A stretch of 64,000 bases of DNA from Pseudomonas silvicola (GCF_026651855.1 NZ_CP093280.1:2644001-2708000); one strand, 5' to 3'. Shown: positions 53,411-64,000, counted from the stretch's first letter. Made by a program: numbers and translations. Notes: generated from the letters alone by a model not told the origin.

Positions 53411-53583
53411 ACCCAACCCGCCCAGAGTCGCCCAAAAAACCACCCAAAAATACCCACCATCCCCCCGAAAGCCCCTCAGACCCACCTTCAAGCTCGTTTG
53501 CCCATGAATTAATGGGTTTGCAAGCCTTGAGGGGGATAGGTGCCTGACGGCGATTGTGGTAACATCCGACGGTTTCCAGGGTC

Positions 53584-53732
53584 GCCTATAGGCGCGGCCC
53601 CCACTGCGCAGATCCTGAGCATAACTCGTTGATTTGTCGTAAGTCGCCTCGCGGCACTGGCCGTCGGCGGCGAGCTTCGCACGTCCCGGTGGATGTCGCG
53701 GAGTTTCACCAGAAAAAGGAATCAGGCTTCTC
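53584..53732 (+). promoter_or_regulatory. gyrA mRNA leader with hairpins (possible gyrA RNA motif)
   Basis: The leader contains the palindrome GCCTATAGGC (53584-53593), arms GCGC/GCGC around a C-rich loop, and a longer hairpin at 53644-53673 (TCGCC/GGCGA outside, CGGC-ACTG-GCCG inside). A conserved gyrA RNA motif is known in Pseudomonas gyrA leaders; that this is it, and its exact bounds, are my inference. A purine-rich ribosome site AAAGGAA precedes the ATG by about 13 bases. Confidence 0.5.
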
Positions 53733-56375
53733 ATGGGCGAACTGGCCAAAGAAATCCTCCCGGTCAATATCGAAGACGAACTGAGACAGTCCTACCTCGA
53801 CTACGCGATGAGCGTCATCGTCGGGCGTGCACTGCCTGATGCGCGTGATGGCTTGAAGCCCGTGCATCGCCGCGTTCTGTTTGCGATGAGCGAGCTGGGT
53901 AACGACTGGAACAAACCGTACAAGAAATCCGCCCGTGTGGTCGGTGACGTGATCGGTAAGTACCACCCCCACGGTGACACCGCGGTCTACGACACCATCG
54001 TTCGCATGGCCCAGCCTTTCTCCCTGCGCTACCTGCTGGTGGACGGCCAGGGCAACTTCGGTTCGGTGGACGGCGACAACGCCGCGGCCATGCGATACAC
54101 CGAAGTACGCATGACCAAGCTGGCGCACGAACTGCTGGCTGACCTGCACAAGGAAACCGTGGACTGGGTGCCCAACTACGACGGCACCGAACAGATTCCG
54201 GCGGTGATGCCAACGCGCATCCCCAACCTGCTGGTCAACGGTTCCAGCGGCATCGCCGTGGGCATGGCCACCAACATTCCGCCGCACAACCTGGGCGAAG
54301 TCATCGACGGCTGCCTGGCGCTGATCGACAACGCCGACATCACCATCGATGAACTGATGCAGTTCATTCCTGGCCCCGACTTCCCGACCGCCGCCATCAT
54401 CAACGGCCGCGCCGGCATCATCGAAGCCTACCGCACCGGTCGTGGCCGCATTTACATGCGCGCCCGCTCCACGGTGGAAGACATCGACAAGGTCGGTGGC
54501 CGCCAGCAGATCGTCGTCACCGAGCTGCCGTACCAGCTGAACAAGGCTCGCCTGATCGAGAAGATCGCCGAGCTGGTGAAAGAGAAGAAACTGGAAGGTA
54601 TCACCGAGCTGCGCGACGAGTCCGACAAGGACGGTATGCGTATCGTCATCGAGCTGCGCCGTGGCGAAGTGCCTGAGGTCATCCTCAACAACCTGTACGC
54701 CCAGACCCAGATGCAGGCCGTGTTCGGCATCAACGTCGTCGCGCTGATCGATGGCCGTCCACGTGTGCTGAACCTCAAGGACCTGCTCGAGGCATTCGTG
54801 CGTCACCGCCGCGAAGTGGTGACCCGCCGTACCGTCTTCGAACTGCGCAAGGCCCGCGAGCGTGGCCATATCCTGGAAGGCCAGGCCGTGGCGTTGTCGA
54901 ACATCGACCCGGTCATCGCCCTGATCAAGGCCTCGCCAACGCCTTCCGAGGCCAAGGAAGCCCTGGTCAGCACCGCCTGGGAATCCAGCGCCGTGGTGGC
55001 CATGGTGGAAGCGGCCGGCGCCGAGTCCTCGCGCCCCGAGAATCTGGACCCGCAATATGGCCTGCGTGATGGCAAGTACTGGCTGTCGCCGGAACAGGCC
55101 CAGGCCATCCTCGACCTGCGCCTGCACCGCCTGACCGGCCTGGAGCACGAGAAGCTGCTGGCCGAGTACCAGGAAATCCTCAACCAGATCGGCGAGCTGA
55201 TCCGCATCCTCAACAGCGCCGCGCGCCTGATGGAAGTGATCCGCGAAGAGCTGGAAGTGATCCGCGCCGAATACGGCGATGTGCGCCGCACCGAGATTCT
55301 CGATGCGCGCCTGGACCTGACCCTGGGTGACATGATCCCGGAAGAAGAGCGCGTGGTGACCATTTCCCACGGCGGCTACGCCAAGACCCAGCCACTGGCT
55401 GCCTACCAGGCCCAGCGCCGCGGCGGCAAGGGCAAGTCGGCCACCGGCGTGAAGGATGAAGACTACATCGCTCACCTGCTGGTAGCGAACAGCCATACCA
55501 CCCTGCTGCTGTTCTCCAGCAAAGGCAAGGTCTACTGGCTCAAGACCTACGAGATCCCGGAGGCCTCCCGTGCCGCCCGTGGTCGCCCGCTGGTCAACCT
55601 GCTGCCGCTGGACGATGGCGAGTACATCACCACCATGCTGCCGGTCGAGGAATACACCGAAGGCCACTTCATCTTCATGGCCACCGCCAACGGCACCGTG
55701 AAGAAGACCCCGCTGGAGTCCTTCAGCCGTCAGCGCAGCGTCGGTCTGATTGCCCTGGAACTGGACGAGGGCGACGTACTGATCTCCGCCGCCATCACCG
55801 ACGGCGAACGTGAAGTGATGCTGTTCTCCGACGGCGGCAAGGTTACCCGCTTCAAGGAGTCCGACGTACGGGCCATGGGCCGTATCGCCCGCGGCGTGCG
55901 CGGCATGCGCCTGCCGGAAGGCCAGAAGCTGATTTCCATGCTGATCCCGGAAGAAGGCAGCCAGATCCTCACTGCTTCCGAGCGTGGTTATGGTAAGCGT
56001 ACCGCCATCAGCGAGTTCCCCGAGTACAAGCGTGGCGGCCAGGGCGTGATCGCCATGGTCAGCAACGAGCGCAACGGCCGCCTGGTCGGGGCTGTACAGG
56101 TACTGGACGGTGAGGAGATCATGCTGATCTCCGACCAGGGTACCCTGGTGCGGACCCGTGTCGGTGAAGTCTCCAGCCTGGGCCGTAACACCCAGGGCGT
56201 CACCTTGATCAAGCTGGCCAGCGACGAAACGCTGGTAGGCCTGGAGCGGGTGCAGGAGCCATCGGAAGTCGAGGGCGAGGAATTGCTCGAAGGCGAAGAA
56301 GGCTTCGAAGCGCCGGTGGACGGTGTCGATGCACCGGAAGACGTCGCGGGTGACGATGAGTTGCCGCAGGAATAA
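53733..56375 (+). CDS. gyrA: DNA gyrase subunit A
   Basis: This 880-residue breakage-reunion subunit of DNA gyrase has the catalytic Tyr122 ([11 protein letters not shown]). The quinolone-resistance region reads [10 protein letters not shown] with Thr83 and Asp87, the unmutated Pseudomonas residues, so no classical fluoroquinolone substitution is present there. The C-terminal domain has the GyrA box QRRGGKG and six-bladed repeat signs such as [13 protein letters not shown]. The tail is acidic. It lacks the long acidic insert that I recall in the P. aeruginosa C-terminal domain, which accounts for its shorter length. A REP doublet follows the gene. Confidence 0.98.
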   Translation: MGELAKEILPVNIEDELRQSYLDYAMSVIVGRALPDARDGLKPVHRRVLFAMSELGNDWNKPYKKSARVVGDVIGKYHPHGDTAVYDTIVRMAQPFSLRYLLVDGQGNFGSVDGDNAAAMRYTEVRMTKLAHELLADLHKETVDWVPNYDGTEQIPAVMPTRIPNLLVNGSSGIAVGMATNIPPHNLGEVIDGCLALIDNADITIDELMQFIPGPDFPTAAIINGRAGIIEAYRTGRGRIYMRARSTVEDIDKVGGRQQIVVTELPYQLNKARLIEKIAELVKEKKLEGITELRDESDKDGMRIVIELRRGEVPEVILNNLYAQTQMQAVFGINVVALIDGRPRVLNLKDLLEAFVRHRREVVTRRTVFELRKARERGHILEGQAVALSNIDPVIALIKASPTPSEAKEALVSTAWESSAVVAMVEAAGAESSRPENLDPQYGLRDGKYWLSPEQAQAILDLRLHRLTGLEHEKLLAEYQEILNQIGELIRILNSAARLMEVIREELEVIRAEYGDVRRTEILDARLDLTLGDMIPEEERVVTISHGGYAKTQPLAAYQAQRRGGKGKSATGVKDEDYIAHLLVANSHTTLLLFSSKGKVYWLKTYEIPEASRAARGRPLVNLLPLDDGEYITTMLPVEEYTEGHFIFMATANGTVKKTPLESFSRQRSVGLIALELDEGDVLISAAITDGEREVMLFSDGGKVTRFKESDVRAMGRIARGVRGMRLPEGQKLISMLIPEEGSQILTASERGYGKRTAISEFPEYKRGGQGVIAMVSNERNGRLVGAVQVLDGEEIMLISDQGTLVRTRVGEVSSLGRNTQGVTLIKLASDETLVGLERVQEPSEVEGEELLEGEEGFEAPVDGVDAPEDVAGDDELPQE

Positions 56376-56416
56376 ACAACAGTCGTGCGTGTAAGGCTTG
56401 GGGGCGGTGGCGTCTG

Positions 56417-56479
56417 TTTCCCCCAGCTTCGCCCGGTCCCGCAGAGGTTCTCTGTGGGGGCGGACGAAGCTGGGGAAGC
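56417..56479. repeat. REP doublet between gyrA and serC
   Basis: TTCCCCCAGCTTCGCCCGGTCC and the inverted CTGTGGGGGCGGACGAAGCT then GGGGAAGCAGG. It belongs to the RAYT 1 variant (GCGAAGC core). It can form a hairpin in the gyrA-serC intergenic RNA and may limit read-through or protect the gyrA 3' end. Confidence 0.82.
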
Positions 56480-56534
56480 AGGCACCACCGCCCTCGGCCA
56501 ATGCAAATAGACATCAAGCAGAGCGAGAGTGGAT

Positions 56535-57620
56535 GTGAGCAACCGAGCCTTTAACTTCTGCGCAGGTCCTGCTGCGCTTCCTGAAGCTGTTCTGCAGCGC
56601 GCCCAGGCCGAGATGCTGAACTGGCGCGGCAAGGGCCTCTCCGTGATGGAGATGAGCCACCGCAGCGACGACTACGTGTCCATTGCCGAAAAGGCCGAGC
56701 AGGACCTGCGTGACCTGCTGTCCATTCCCTCGAACTACAAGGTGCTGTTCCTGCAGGGCGGCGCCAGCCAGCAGTTCGCCGAGATCCCCCTGAACCTGTT
56801 GCCTGAAGGCGGCACCGCCGACTACATCGAGACCGGTATCTGGTCGAAGAAGGCCATCGAGGAAGCGCGTCGCTACGGCAACATCAATGTCGCCGCCAGC
56901 GCCAAGCCTTACGACTACCTGGCCATTCCTGGCCAGAACGAGTGGAACCTGACCCCGGGTGCCGCCTACGTCCACTATGCGTCCAACGAAACCATCGGCG
57001 GCCTGGAGTTCGACTGGGTGCCGCAGACCGGTGATGTGCCGCTGGTGGTTGACATGTCCTCCGACATTCTGTCGCGCCCTATCGATGTGTCGCAGTTCGG
57101 CATGATCTACGCCGGCGCGCAGAAGAACATCGGCCCCAGCGGCCTGGTGGTGGTGATCGTTCGCGAAGACCTGCTGGGCCGTGCCCGCAGTGCCTGTCCG
57201 ACCATGCTCGACTACAAGATCGCAGCCGATAACGGTTCGATGTACAACACCCCGGCCACCTATTCCTGGTACCTGTCGGGCCTGGTGTTCGAGTGGCTGA
57301 AAGAGCAGGGTGGCGTGGCCGCGATGGAAGTGCGCAACCGCGCCAAGAAGGACCGCCTGTACGGTTTCATCGACAGCAGCGAGTTCTACACCAACCCTAT
57401 CTCTCACAATGCCCGCTCGTGGATGAACGTACCGTTCCGTTTGGCGGACGAGCGCCTGGACAAGGCCTTCCTGGCCGGTGCCGACGCCCGTGGCCTGCTG
57501 AACCTGAAAGGTCACCGCTCGGTCGGTGGCATGCGTGCCTCTATCTACAACGCCCTCGGCCTGGATGCCGTCGAGGCTCTGGTCACTTACATGACCGAAT
57601 TCGAAAAGGAAAACGCCTGA
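56535..57620 (+). CDS. serC: Phosphoserine aminotransferase SerC
   Basis: This 361-residue PLP enzyme makes 3-phosphoserine, and also acts in pyridoxine synthesis. It has the family start FNFCAGPAALPEAVL, the active-site Lys in YAGAQKNIGPSG and the phosphate-binding HRSVGGMRASIYNA. Start: GTG at 56535 gives the usual 361-residue form (MSNRAF); a GTG two codons earlier is also possible. It opens a tightly packed operon: its stop overlaps the pheA start by one base (TGATG). Confidence 0.96.
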   Translation: MSNRAFNFCAGPAALPEAVLQRAQAEMLNWRGKGLSVMEMSHRSDDYVSIAEKAEQDLRDLLSIPSNYKVLFLQGGASQQFAEIPLNLLPEGGTADYIETGIWSKKAIEEARRYGNINVAASAKPYDYLAIPGQNEWNLTPGAAYVHYASNETIGGLEFDWVPQTGDVPLVVDMSSDILSRPIDVSQFGMIYAGAQKNIGPSGLVVVIVREDLLGRARSACPTMLDYKIAADNGSMYNTPATYSWYLSGLVFEWLKEQGGVAAMEVRNRAKKDRLYGFIDSSEFYTNPISHNARSWMNVPFRLADERLDKAFLAGADARGLLNLKGHRSVGGMRASIYNALGLDAVEALVTYMTEFEKENA

Positions 57621-58714
57621 TGTCTGAACAGGAACTCAAGGCCCTGCGGGTCCGCATCGATACATTGGACGAGAAAATTCTCGAACTGATCAGCGATCGC
57701 GCTCGCTGCGCGGAAGAAGTCGCCCGGGTGAAGATGGCATCCCTGGCCGAAGGCGAGAAGCCGGTGTTCTACCGGCCCGAGCGCGAAGCCCAGGTGCTCA
57801 AGCGCGTCATGGAGCGCAACAAGGGCCCGCTGAGCAACGAAGAGATGGCGCGGTTGTTCCGCGAGGTCATGTCTTCCTGTCTGGCCCTTGAGAACCCGTT
57901 GCACGTCGCGTACCTGGGGCCGGAAGGCACCTTCACCCAGGCGGCGGCCATGAAGCATTTCGGCCACGCCGTGGTCAGCAAGCCAATGGCCGCCATCGAC
58001 GAAGTGTTTCGCGAAGTGGTCGCGGGTGCGGTCAATTTCGGCGTAGTGCCGGTGGAAAATTCCACCGAGGGTGCGGTCAACCACACCCTGGACAGCTTCC
58101 TGGAACACGACATGGTCATTTGCGGGGAGGTGGAGTTGCGTATCCACCACCACCTGCTGATCGGCGAGAACACCAAGACCGATGCCATCACCCGCATCTA
58201 CTCCCACGCCCAGTCGCTGGCCCAGTGCCGCAAATGGCTGGACGCCCATTACCCCAACGTCGAGCGCATCGCGGTGTCCAGCAATGCCGAGGCGGCCAAG
58301 CGGGTCAAGGGTGAATGGAATTCCGCCGCCATCGCCGGTGACATGGCTGCCAGCCTGTACGGCCTGCAGCGCCTGGCCGAGAAGATCGAGGACCGCCCGG
58401 ACAACGCCACCCGGTTCCTGATCATCGGCAACCAGGAAGTGCCGCCAACGGGTGACGACAAGACATCGATCATCGTGTCCATGAGCAACCGCCCGGGCGC
58501 GCTGCACGAACTGCTGGTGCCGTTCCATGACAACGGCATCGACCTGACCCGCATCGAGACTCGTCCGTCGCGCAGCGGTAAATGGACTTACGTGTTCTTC
58601 ATCGATTTCGTTGGCCACCACCGTGACCCGCTGATCAAGGGCGTGCTGGAAAAAATCAGCCAGGAAGCCGTCGCACTGAAGGTGCTGGGTTCCTACCCGA
58701 AAGCTGTACTTTGA
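57620..58714 (+). CDS. pheA: PheA, chorismate mutase / prephenate dehydratase
   Basis: This 364-residue bifunctional phenylalanine enzyme has an AroQ-type chorismate mutase (1-90; LRVRIDTLDEKILELISDRARCA), a prephenate dehydratase (about 95-275; YLGPEGTFTQAA, VPVENSTEGAVN, TRFLIIG) and an ACT regulatory domain (about 283-360; SNRPGALHELL, IETRPSR), which normally confers phenylalanine feedback. Translation is coupled to serC by the overlapping stop and start. Confidence 0.97.
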   Translation: MSEQELKALRVRIDTLDEKILELISDRARCAEEVARVKMASLAEGEKPVFYRPEREAQVLKRVMERNKGPLSNEEMARLFREVMSSCLALENPLHVAYLGPEGTFTQAAAMKHFGHAVVSKPMAAIDEVFREVVAGAVNFGVVPVENSTEGAVNHTLDSFLEHDMVICGEVELRIHHHLLIGENTKTDAITRIYSHAQSLAQCRKWLDAHYPNVERIAVSSNAEAAKRVKGEWNSAAIAGDMAASLYGLQRLAEKIEDRPDNATRFLIIGNQEVPPTGDDKTSIIVSMSNRPGALHELLVPFHDNGIDLTRIETRPSRSGKWTYVFFIDFVGHHRDPLIKGVLEKISQEAVALKVLGSYPKAVL

Positions 58715-58737
58715 GGTTTTAGCGCCGAGGTCTAGCC

Positions 58738-59847
58738 ATGAGTGATTTTCTCGCCCTTGCACAGTCGGGCGTACAAAAGCTGTCGCCGTACGTGCCCGGC
58801 AAGCCGGTGGATGAACTGGCGCGCGAGTTGAACCTGGATCCGGCCAGCATCGTCAAGCTGGCCAGTAACGAAAACCCGCTGGGCGCCAGCCCCAAGGTGC
58901 GTGAAGCCATCGCCAACGAGCTGGCCGAACTGACCCGTTACCCGGACGGCAATGGGTTCGAGCTGAAATCCCGCCTGGCCGAGCGCTGCCGCGTGCAGGC
59001 CAGTCAGGTGACCCTGGGAAATGGCTCCAACGATATTCTCGAACTGGTGGCCCGTGCTTACCTGGCGCCCGGCCAGAATGCCGTGTTCAGCGAGCATGCC
59101 TTTGCCGTGTACCCGATCGTCACCCAGGCGGTAGGCGCGGAATCGCGCGTGGTGCCGGCGAAAGCGTGGGGGCATGACCTGCCGGCCATGCTGGCCGCTA
59201 TCGATGCCAATACGCGTATTGTCTTCGTTGCCAACCCCAACAACCCCACCGGCACCTGGTTCAACGCCCAGGCACTGCATGCGTTCCTGCGTGACGTACC
59301 GTCGGACGTGCTGGTGGTGCTGGACGAGGCCTACATCGAGTACGCCACCGGTGGCGACCTGCCGGACGGCCTCGACTACCTGGGTGAATTCCCCAACCTG
59401 CTGGTATCACGGACCTTCTCCAAGGCCTATGGGCTGGCGGCGTTGCGCGTGGGTTACGCGTTGTCATCGCCGGTGATCGCCGATGTGCTCAACCGCGTGC
59501 GCCAGCCGTTCAACGTCAACAGCCTGGCCCTGGCCGCCGCTTGCGCGGCGCTGGCCGACAGCGACTACCTGGCCAAGAGCCGCGAGCTCAACGAGTTCGG
59601 CATGCAGCAGTTGGAGAACGGCTGCCGCGAACTGGGGCTGGGCTGGATCCCGTCCAAGGGCAACTTCCTTTGCATCGACCTGGGCCGCGTGGCCGCGCCG
59701 GTGTTCCAGGGCTTGTTGCAGGAAGGTGTGATCGTGCGCCCCGTCGCCAACTACGGCATGCCCGATCACCTGCGGGTGACCATTGGCCTGCCCACCGAAA
59801 ACGCCCGTTTCCTGGAAGCGCTGAGCAAGGTTCTGGCTCGTGCCTGA
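58738..59847 (+). CDS. hisC: Histidinol-phosphate / aromatic aminotransferase HisC
   Basis: This 369-residue class I/II PLP aminotransferase has ASNENPLGASP, NPNNPTGTWF, the aldimine Lys in SRTFSKAYGLAALRVGY and the phosphate-contact Arg in RVTIGLP. Its place between pheA and tyrA indicates that it also serves as aromatic (prephenate, phenylpyruvate or hydroxyphenylpyruvate) aminotransferase, as known for this HisC-beta type in pseudomonads. GAGG seven bases before ATG. Its end overlaps the tyrA-aroA start by 8 bases. Confidence 0.95.
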   Translation: MSDFLALAQSGVQKLSPYVPGKPVDELARELNLDPASIVKLASNENPLGASPKVREAIANELAELTRYPDGNGFELKSRLAERCRVQASQVTLGNGSNDILELVARAYLAPGQNAVFSEHAFAVYPIVTQAVGAESRVVPAKAWGHDLPAMLAAIDANTRIVFVANPNNPTGTWFNAQALHAFLRDVPSDVLVVLDEAYIEYATGGDLPDGLDYLGEFPNLLVSRTFSKAYGLAALRVGYALSSPVIADVLNRVRQPFNVNSLALAAACAALADSDYLAKSRELNEFGMQQLENGCRELGLGWIPSKGNFLCIDLGRVAAPVFQGLLQEGVIVRPVANYGMPDHLRVTIGLPTENARFLEALSKVLARA

Positions 59848-62086
59848 TTTTTCATTTGTTGCAAAACCTGCGCCGTTGATCGGCCGTCTGGTAGTCGTCG
59901 GCCTTGGGCTGATTGGTGGTTCGTTTGCCAAGGGTGTGCGTGAAAGCGGCCTGTGTGGCGAGGTGGTCGGGCTGGACCTGGACCCGCAGTCGCGCAAGCT
60001 GGCGGTGGAGCTGGGGGTGGTAGACCGCTGCGAAGAGGACCTGGCTGCCGCGTGCCAGGGCGCCGACGTGATTCAGTTGGCGGTGCCAATCCTGGCCATG
60101 GAGAAACTCCTGGCCCGGCTGGCGGTGCTTGACCTGGGTGGCGCGATACTCACCGATGTGGGCAGCGCCAAAGGCAACGTCGTGCGTGCGGCCCGCGAGG
60201 TGCTGGCGCCCGCGCAGTTGCTCAATTTCGTCCCTGGCCATCCTATCGCCGGTTCCGAGCAGAGCGGGGTGGAAGCCTCCAACGCCGAGCTGTTCCGTCG
60301 CCACAAGGTTATCCTCACGCCGCTGGAAGAGACCGCGCCGCGTGCGCTGTCGGTCGTGGACGCGTTGTGGCGCGCCTTGGGCGCCGATGTGGAGCACATG
60401 GCCATCGAGCGCCATGACGAAGTGCTGGCCGCCACCAGCCATCTGCCGCACCTGCTGGCTTTCGGCCTGGTGGATTCGCTGGCCAAGCGCAATGAAAACC
60501 TGGAAATCTTCCGCTATGCCGCGGGCGGCTTTCGAGACTTTACCCGCATCGCCGGCAGCGACCCGGTAATGTGGCACGACATCTTCCTGGCCAACCGCGA
60601 GGCCGTGCTGCGCACCCTGGACACGTTCCGCAGTGACCTGGATGCCCTGCGCGATGCCGTGGATGCCGGTGATGGGCACCACATGCTTGGGGTGTTCACC
60701 CGTGCCCGGGTCGCCCGCGAACATTTCGGCAAGATCCTCGCGCGCCGTGCCTACGTGGACAAGCGCCCGGCCAAGGGCCTGAATTTCATCGCGCAGCCGG
60801 GCGGCCGCGTGTCGGGCAGCGTGCGCCTGCCGGGCGACAAGTCCATTTCCCACCGTTCGATCATGCTCGGTTCACTGGCGGACGGTACCACCGAAGTGGA
60901 AGGGTTCCTGGAGGGGGAAGATGCCCTGGCAACCTTGCAGGCCTTCCGGGACATGGGCGTCGTCATCGAAGGCCCGCACCACGGTCGTTTGACGATCCAT
61001 GGGGTTGGCCTGCATGGCCTGCAGCCACCACCGGGGCCGATCTACGTCGGCAATTCGGGTACGTCCATGCGCCTGCTGGCCGGCCTGCTCGCGGCCCAGC
61101 GCTTTGACACTGTGCTCACCGGCGACGCGTCGTTGTCCAGGCGGCCAATGAGCCGCGTGGCCGCGCCGCTACGGGAAATGGGCGCGCAGATCGACACCGG
61201 CCTCAATGGCCTGCCGCCGCTGACCATCAAGGGTGGCCGGCGCCTCACGGCGATTGATTACACCTTGCCCATCGCCAGTGCCCAGGTTAAGTCCAGCCTG
61301 CTGTTGGCGGGCTTGTACGCCCAAGGTGAAACCCGTGTGACGGAGCCTGCGCCGACCCGCGACCACACCGAGCGCATGCTGCGCGGCTTCGGCTACCCGG
61401 TGTCCATCCAGGGTAGCGCTGTGTCGCTGGCATCCGGCCATGGCCTGACAGCCACGCGCATTGAAGTGCCGGGTGATATTTCCTCGGCCGCGTTCTTCCT
61501 GGTGGCCGCGTCGATCGCCGACGGCTCTGACCTGGTGCTGGAGCACGTGGGCGTCAACCCGACCCGCACGGGTGTCATCGACATCCTGAAACTGATGGGT
61601 GCCGACATTTGCCTGGAAAACCTGCGGCAGGTGGGCGGCGAGCCCGTGGCCGACCTGCATGTGCGCTCGGCCGCACTGCAGGGTGTCGAGATTCCCGAGG
61701 CGCTTGTGCCTCTGGCCATCGATGAATTTCCTGTGCTGTTCATTGCCGCCGCCTGCGCCCAGGGGCGTACGGTGCTGCGCGGCGCCCAGGAGCTGCGGGT
61801 CAAGGAGTCGGACCGCATCCAGGCAATGGCCGATGGCCTCAGTGCCTTGGGTGTAACCTGTCAGCCAACCGAAGATGGCATAATCATCGACGGTGGCGCG
61901 CTGCGCGGCGGCGAAGTCCAGGGCCACGGCGATCATCGCGTCGCCATGGCCTTCAGTGTGGCGGCGCTGCGGGCCAGCGGGCCGGTGCGCATCCTCGATT
62001 GCGCCAATGTCGCCACCTCCTTTCCCAACTTCCTGGCGCTGTGTGGCCAGGTCGGGATCCGTGTAACCGAAGAGGGCAAGTCGTGA
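59840..62086 (+). CDS. aroA: TyrA-AroA fusion: prephenate dehydrogenase and EPSP synthase
   Basis: This 748-residue bifunctional protein has residues 1-300 as a cyclohexadienyl/prephenate dehydrogenase (Rossmann loop [14 protein letters not shown], then [10 protein letters not shown] and SHLPHLLAF). Residues about 315-748 are 5-enolpyruvylshikimate-3-phosphate synthase ([50 protein letters not shown]). The fusion is a known feature of Pseudomonas and relatives. [10 protein letters not shown] and the GNSGTSMR loop correspond to the glyphosate-sensitive class I type by my reading. The start is GTG inside the hisC end. Confidence 0.95.
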   Translation: MPDFSFVAKPAPLIGRLVVVGLGLIGGSFAKGVRESGLCGEVVGLDLDPQSRKLAVELGVVDRCEEDLAAACQGADVIQLAVPILAMEKLLARLAVLDLGGAILTDVGSAKGNVVRAAREVLAPAQLLNFVPGHPIAGSEQSGVEASNAELFRRHKVILTPLEETAPRALSVVDALWRALGADVEHMAIERHDEVLAATSHLPHLLAFGLVDSLAKRNENLEIFRYAAGGFRDFTRIAGSDPVMWHDIFLANREAVLRTLDTFRSDLDALRDAVDAGDGHHMLGVFTRARVAREHFGKILARRAYVDKRPAKGLNFIAQPGGRVSGSVRLPGDKSISHRSIMLGSLADGTTEVEGFLEGEDALATLQAFRDMGVVIEGPHHGRLTIHGVGLHGLQPPPGPIYVGNSGTSMRLLAGLLAAQRFDTVLTGDASLSRRPMSRVAAPLREMGAQIDTGLNGLPPLTIKGGRRLTAIDYTLPIASAQVKSSLLLAGLYAQGETRVTEPAPTRDHTERMLRGFGYPVSIQGSAVSLASGHGLTATRIEVPGDISSAAFFLVAASIADGSDLVLEHVGVNPTRTGVIDILKLMGADICLENLRQVGGEPVADLHVRSAALQGVEIPEALVPLAIDEFPVLFIAAACAQGRTVLRGAQELRVKESDRIQAMADGLSALGVTCQPTEDGIIIDGGALRGGEVQGHGDHRVAMAFSVAALRASGPVRILDCANVATSFPNFLALCGQVGIRVTEEGKS

Positions 62087-62772
62087 TTTCCCACGCGCCA
62101 GTAATTACCATCGACGGCCCTAGTGGCTCGGGCAAGGGCACCGTGGCCGGCATCCTGGCCAAGCGCCTGGGCTGGAACCTGCTTGACTCCGGCGCCTTGT
62201 ACCGCCTGCTGGCCTTCAATGCCGGCAACCATGGGGTGGCCCTGGACAATGAAGTGCTGCTGGCTCAGCTGGCCGCTCATCTGGATGTTCAGTTCATCGC
62301 CGCGACCGAAGGTCAGTTGCAGCGCATCATTCTGGAAGGCGATGAAGTCAGCACCGTCATTCGCACCGAAACCGCCGGCGCCGGCGCTTCGAAGGTCGCG
62401 GCCCTGCCGGCCGTGCGCGAAGCCTTGCTGCAGCGCCAGCGCGCCTTTCGCGAGGCCCCGGGGCTGATCGCCGACGGCCGTGACATGGGCACCGTGGTGT
62501 TCCCTGATGCGCCACTGAAGGTCTTCCTGACCGCCAGTGCCGAGGAACGTGCGCGTCGACGTTACTTGCAGTTGAAGGGCAAAGGCGAAGATGTTAGTCT
62601 GTCGAGTCTGCTAGATGAGATACGTGCGCGTGACGAACGCGACACCCAGCGAGCGGTGGCCCCGCTCAAACCGGCGGCCGACGCCATTCAGCTGGATTCC
62701 ACGGAATTGTCCATCGAGCAGGTGCTGGAACGCATCATGAGCGAAATCGCAATCCGCGATATCGCCGGGTGA
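62083..62772 (+). CDS. cmk: Cytidylate kinase
   Basis: This 229-residue CMP/dCMP kinase has the P-loop [23 protein letters not shown], the substrate-binding [11 protein letters not shown] and the lid [10 protein letters not shown]. Upstream in-frame codons lie inside aroA, so the GTG at 62083, overlapping the aroA stop as GTGA, is the start. It is between tyrA-aroA and rpsA, the usual gene order. Confidence 0.96.
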   Translation: MISHAPVITIDGPSGSGKGTVAGILAKRLGWNLLDSGALYRLLAFNAGNHGVALDNEVLLAQLAAHLDVQFIAATEGQLQRIILEGDEVSTVIRTETAGAGASKVAALPAVREALLQRQRAFREAPGLIADGRDMGTVVFPDAPLKVFLTASAEERARRRYLQLKGKGEDVSLSSLLDEIRARDERDTQRAVAPLKPAADAIQLDSTELSIEQVLERIMSEIAIRDIAG

Positions 62773-62831
62773 CCAGAAAGCTCACGGGAAACCAGTCCCT
62801 AGCCCGTGCGCTTTCTTTACTATGAACGAAC

Positions 62832-62873
62832 CCGCATTGTCTGGAGTGCGGCTGATGGGCGTTTTCTCCGCCC
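62832..62873 (+). promoter_or_regulatory. rpsA leader hairpins
   Basis: CCGCA-N10-TGCGG and GGGCG-N7-CGCCC lie in tandem, ending 18 bases before the rpsA ATG. S1 in enterobacteria represses its own mRNA by binding a leader of serial hairpins; a similar role here is inference. CAGGAATTAA precedes the start codon. Confidence 0.45.
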
Positions 62874-62891
62874 AAATCTACAGGAATTAAA

Positions 62892-64000
62892 ATGAGCGAA
62901 AGCTTTGCAGAACTCTTTGAAGAAAGCCTGAAAACCCTCAACCTTCAACCAGGTGCGATCATCACCGGTATCGTTGTCGATATCGACGGTGACTGGGTTA
63001 CTGTCCACGCTGGTCTGAAGTCCGAGGGCGTCATCCCGCTCGAGCAGTTCTACAACGAAGCTGGCGAGCTGACCATCAAGGTCGGTGACGAAGTTCACGT
63101 TGCGCTGGACGCGGTCGAAGACGGCTTTGGCGAAACCAAGCTGTCCCGTGAAAAAGCCAAGCGCGCCGAGTGCTGGATTGTTCTGGAAGCAGCTTTCGCC
63201 GCCGAAGAAGTGGTCAAGGGCGTTATCAACGGTAAGGTTAAAGGCGGCTTCACTGTCGACGTTAACGGCATCCGTGCGTTCCTGCCTGGTTCCCTGGTTG
63301 ATGTCCGTCCGGTTCGTGATACCACGCACCTGGAAGGCAAAGAGCTGGAATTCAAGGTCATCAAGCTGGACCAGAAGCGCAACAACGTTGTCGTTTCCCG
63401 TCGCAGCGTCCTGGAAGCAGAGAACTCGGCCGAGCGCGAAGCTCTGCTGGAATCCCTGCAGGAAGGCCAGCAAGTCAAAGGTATCGTCAAGAACCTCACC
63501 GACTACGGCGCCTTCGTGGACCTGGGCGGCGTGGACGGCCTGCTGCACATCACCGACATGGCCTGGAAGCGCATCAAGCACCCTTCCGAAGTGGTCAACG
63601 TTGGCGACGAGATCGACGTCAAGGTTCTGAAGTACGATCGCGAGCGCAACCGCGTTTCCCTGGGCTTCAAGCAACTGGGTGAAGACCCATGGGTTGCTAT
63701 CAAGGCTCGTTACCCAGAGAACACCCGCGTCATGGCGCGCGTGACCAACCTGACCGACTACGGCTGCTTCGCTGAGCTGGAAGAAGGCGTTGAAGGTCTG
63801 GTACACGTTTCCGAAATGGACTGGACCAACAAGAACATCCACCCTTCGAAAGTCGTACAAGTCGGCGACGAAGTGGAAGTCATGGTTCTGGACATCGACG
63901 AAGAGCGTCGTCGTATCTCCCTGGGCATCAAGCAGTGCAAGTCGAACCCATGGGAAGACTTCTCTGGCCAGTTCAACAAGGGCGACGAAATCTCCGGCAC
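62892..64000 (+). CDS. rpsA: 30S ribosomal protein S1 (5' part)
   Basis: The first 369 codons of S1 are visible, running off the window. The opening [21 protein letters not shown] and successive S1 (OB-fold) domains are clear: [59 protein letters not shown] and [20 protein letters not shown]. The intact protein has six such repeats; four are here. S1 binds mRNA on the 30S subunit and is needed for translation initiation on weak ribosome sites. Codon choice is visibly more biased than in neighbours (AAG for Lys, frequent GTT), as expected of a highly expressed gene. Confidence 0.97.
   Translation, partial: MSESFAELFEESLKTLNLQPGAIITGIVVDIDGDWVTVHAGLKSEGVIPLEQFYNEAGELTIKVGDEVHVALDAVEDGFGETKLSREKAKRAECWIVLEAAFAAEEVVKGVINGKVKGGFTVDVNGIRAFLPGSLVDVRPVRDTTHLEGKELEFKVIKLDQKRNNVVVSRRSVLEAENSAEREALLESLQEGQQVKGIVKNLTDYGAFVDLGGVDGLLHITDMAWKRIKHPSEVVNVGDEIDVKVLKYDRERNRVSLGFKQLGEDPWVAIKARYPENTRVMARVTNLTDYGCFAELEEGVEGLVHVSEMDWTNKNIHPSKVVQVGDEVEVMVLDIDEERRRISLGIKQCKSNPWEDFSGQFNKGDEISG

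Noticed and set aside
53733-56375. Quinolone-resistance mutation in gyrA
   Set aside because: Residues 83 and 87 are Thr and Asp, the ordinary Pseudomonas state.
53706-56501. 931-codon minus-strand frame opposite gyrA
   Set aside because: Strong codon bias of gyrA leaves the antisense frame free of stops; no domain recognised.

Overview
The window is a GC-rich stretch of a Pseudomonas chromosome. The evidence is a Lap adhesin module, an N-acetylglutaminylglutamine amide (NAGGN) osmolyte operon, the fused tyrA-aroA gene, and the order gyrA-serC-pheA-hisC-tyrA/aroA-cmk-rpsA. REP elements and RAYT transposases also fit. The pap-to-rpsA half resembles the gene order I recall for the P. putida group; I cannot name the species.

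Positions 1-14627 hold a nearly complete c-di-GMP-gated surface adhesion system: lapB (cut by the window edge) and lapE (type I secretion) on the minus strand, a 3086-residue RTX adhesin on the plus strand, and the lapG-lapD control operon converging on it across a shared terminator. The adhesin carries an N-terminal retention module with a TAAG LapG site, two blocks of near-identical DNA repeats, a vWA domain and C-terminal RTX repeats.

Positions 14792-21778 hold a YecA-like gene, recQ with a structured leader, a MarR regulator, a FimV-like protein, a SelW-like protein, a RAYT transposase with REP elements, and a DUF3077 gene behind a dyad-rich upstream region. Positions 22155-32159 hold the NAGGN operon (asnO-ngg-M42 peptidase), a divergent LuxR-type regulator without a synthase, and an ABC transporter operon with an AttH-like lipoprotein.

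Positions 32303-44314 hold mnmC, an internally duplicated polyphosphate:AMP phosphotransferase gene, a thiolase, fumC, DUF2059, BolA, trhO, a DsbA-family gene and an ABC exporter. Positions 44512-52585 hold a membrane GGDEF-EAL protein, a TenA-like protein, a minus-strand operon mtaD-ubiG-mupP-yciK, and divergent mtnA. A second RAYT, bracketed by two REP doublets in the same orientation, separates mtnA from gyrA. The window closes with the serine/aromatic amino acid/histidine supra-operon, cmk and the start of rpsA.

The most unusual item is pap: a 768-bp in-frame tandem duplication with joints exactly at two Walker A codon stretches creates a three-domain PPK2 protein. Next are the two RAYT-REP pairs, each with its own REP variant, the repeat-built adhesin, the LuxR regulator with altered signal-pocket residues, and the dyad-rich segment upstream of the DUF3077 gene. 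No tRNA, rRNA, prophage or CRISPR array was seen.
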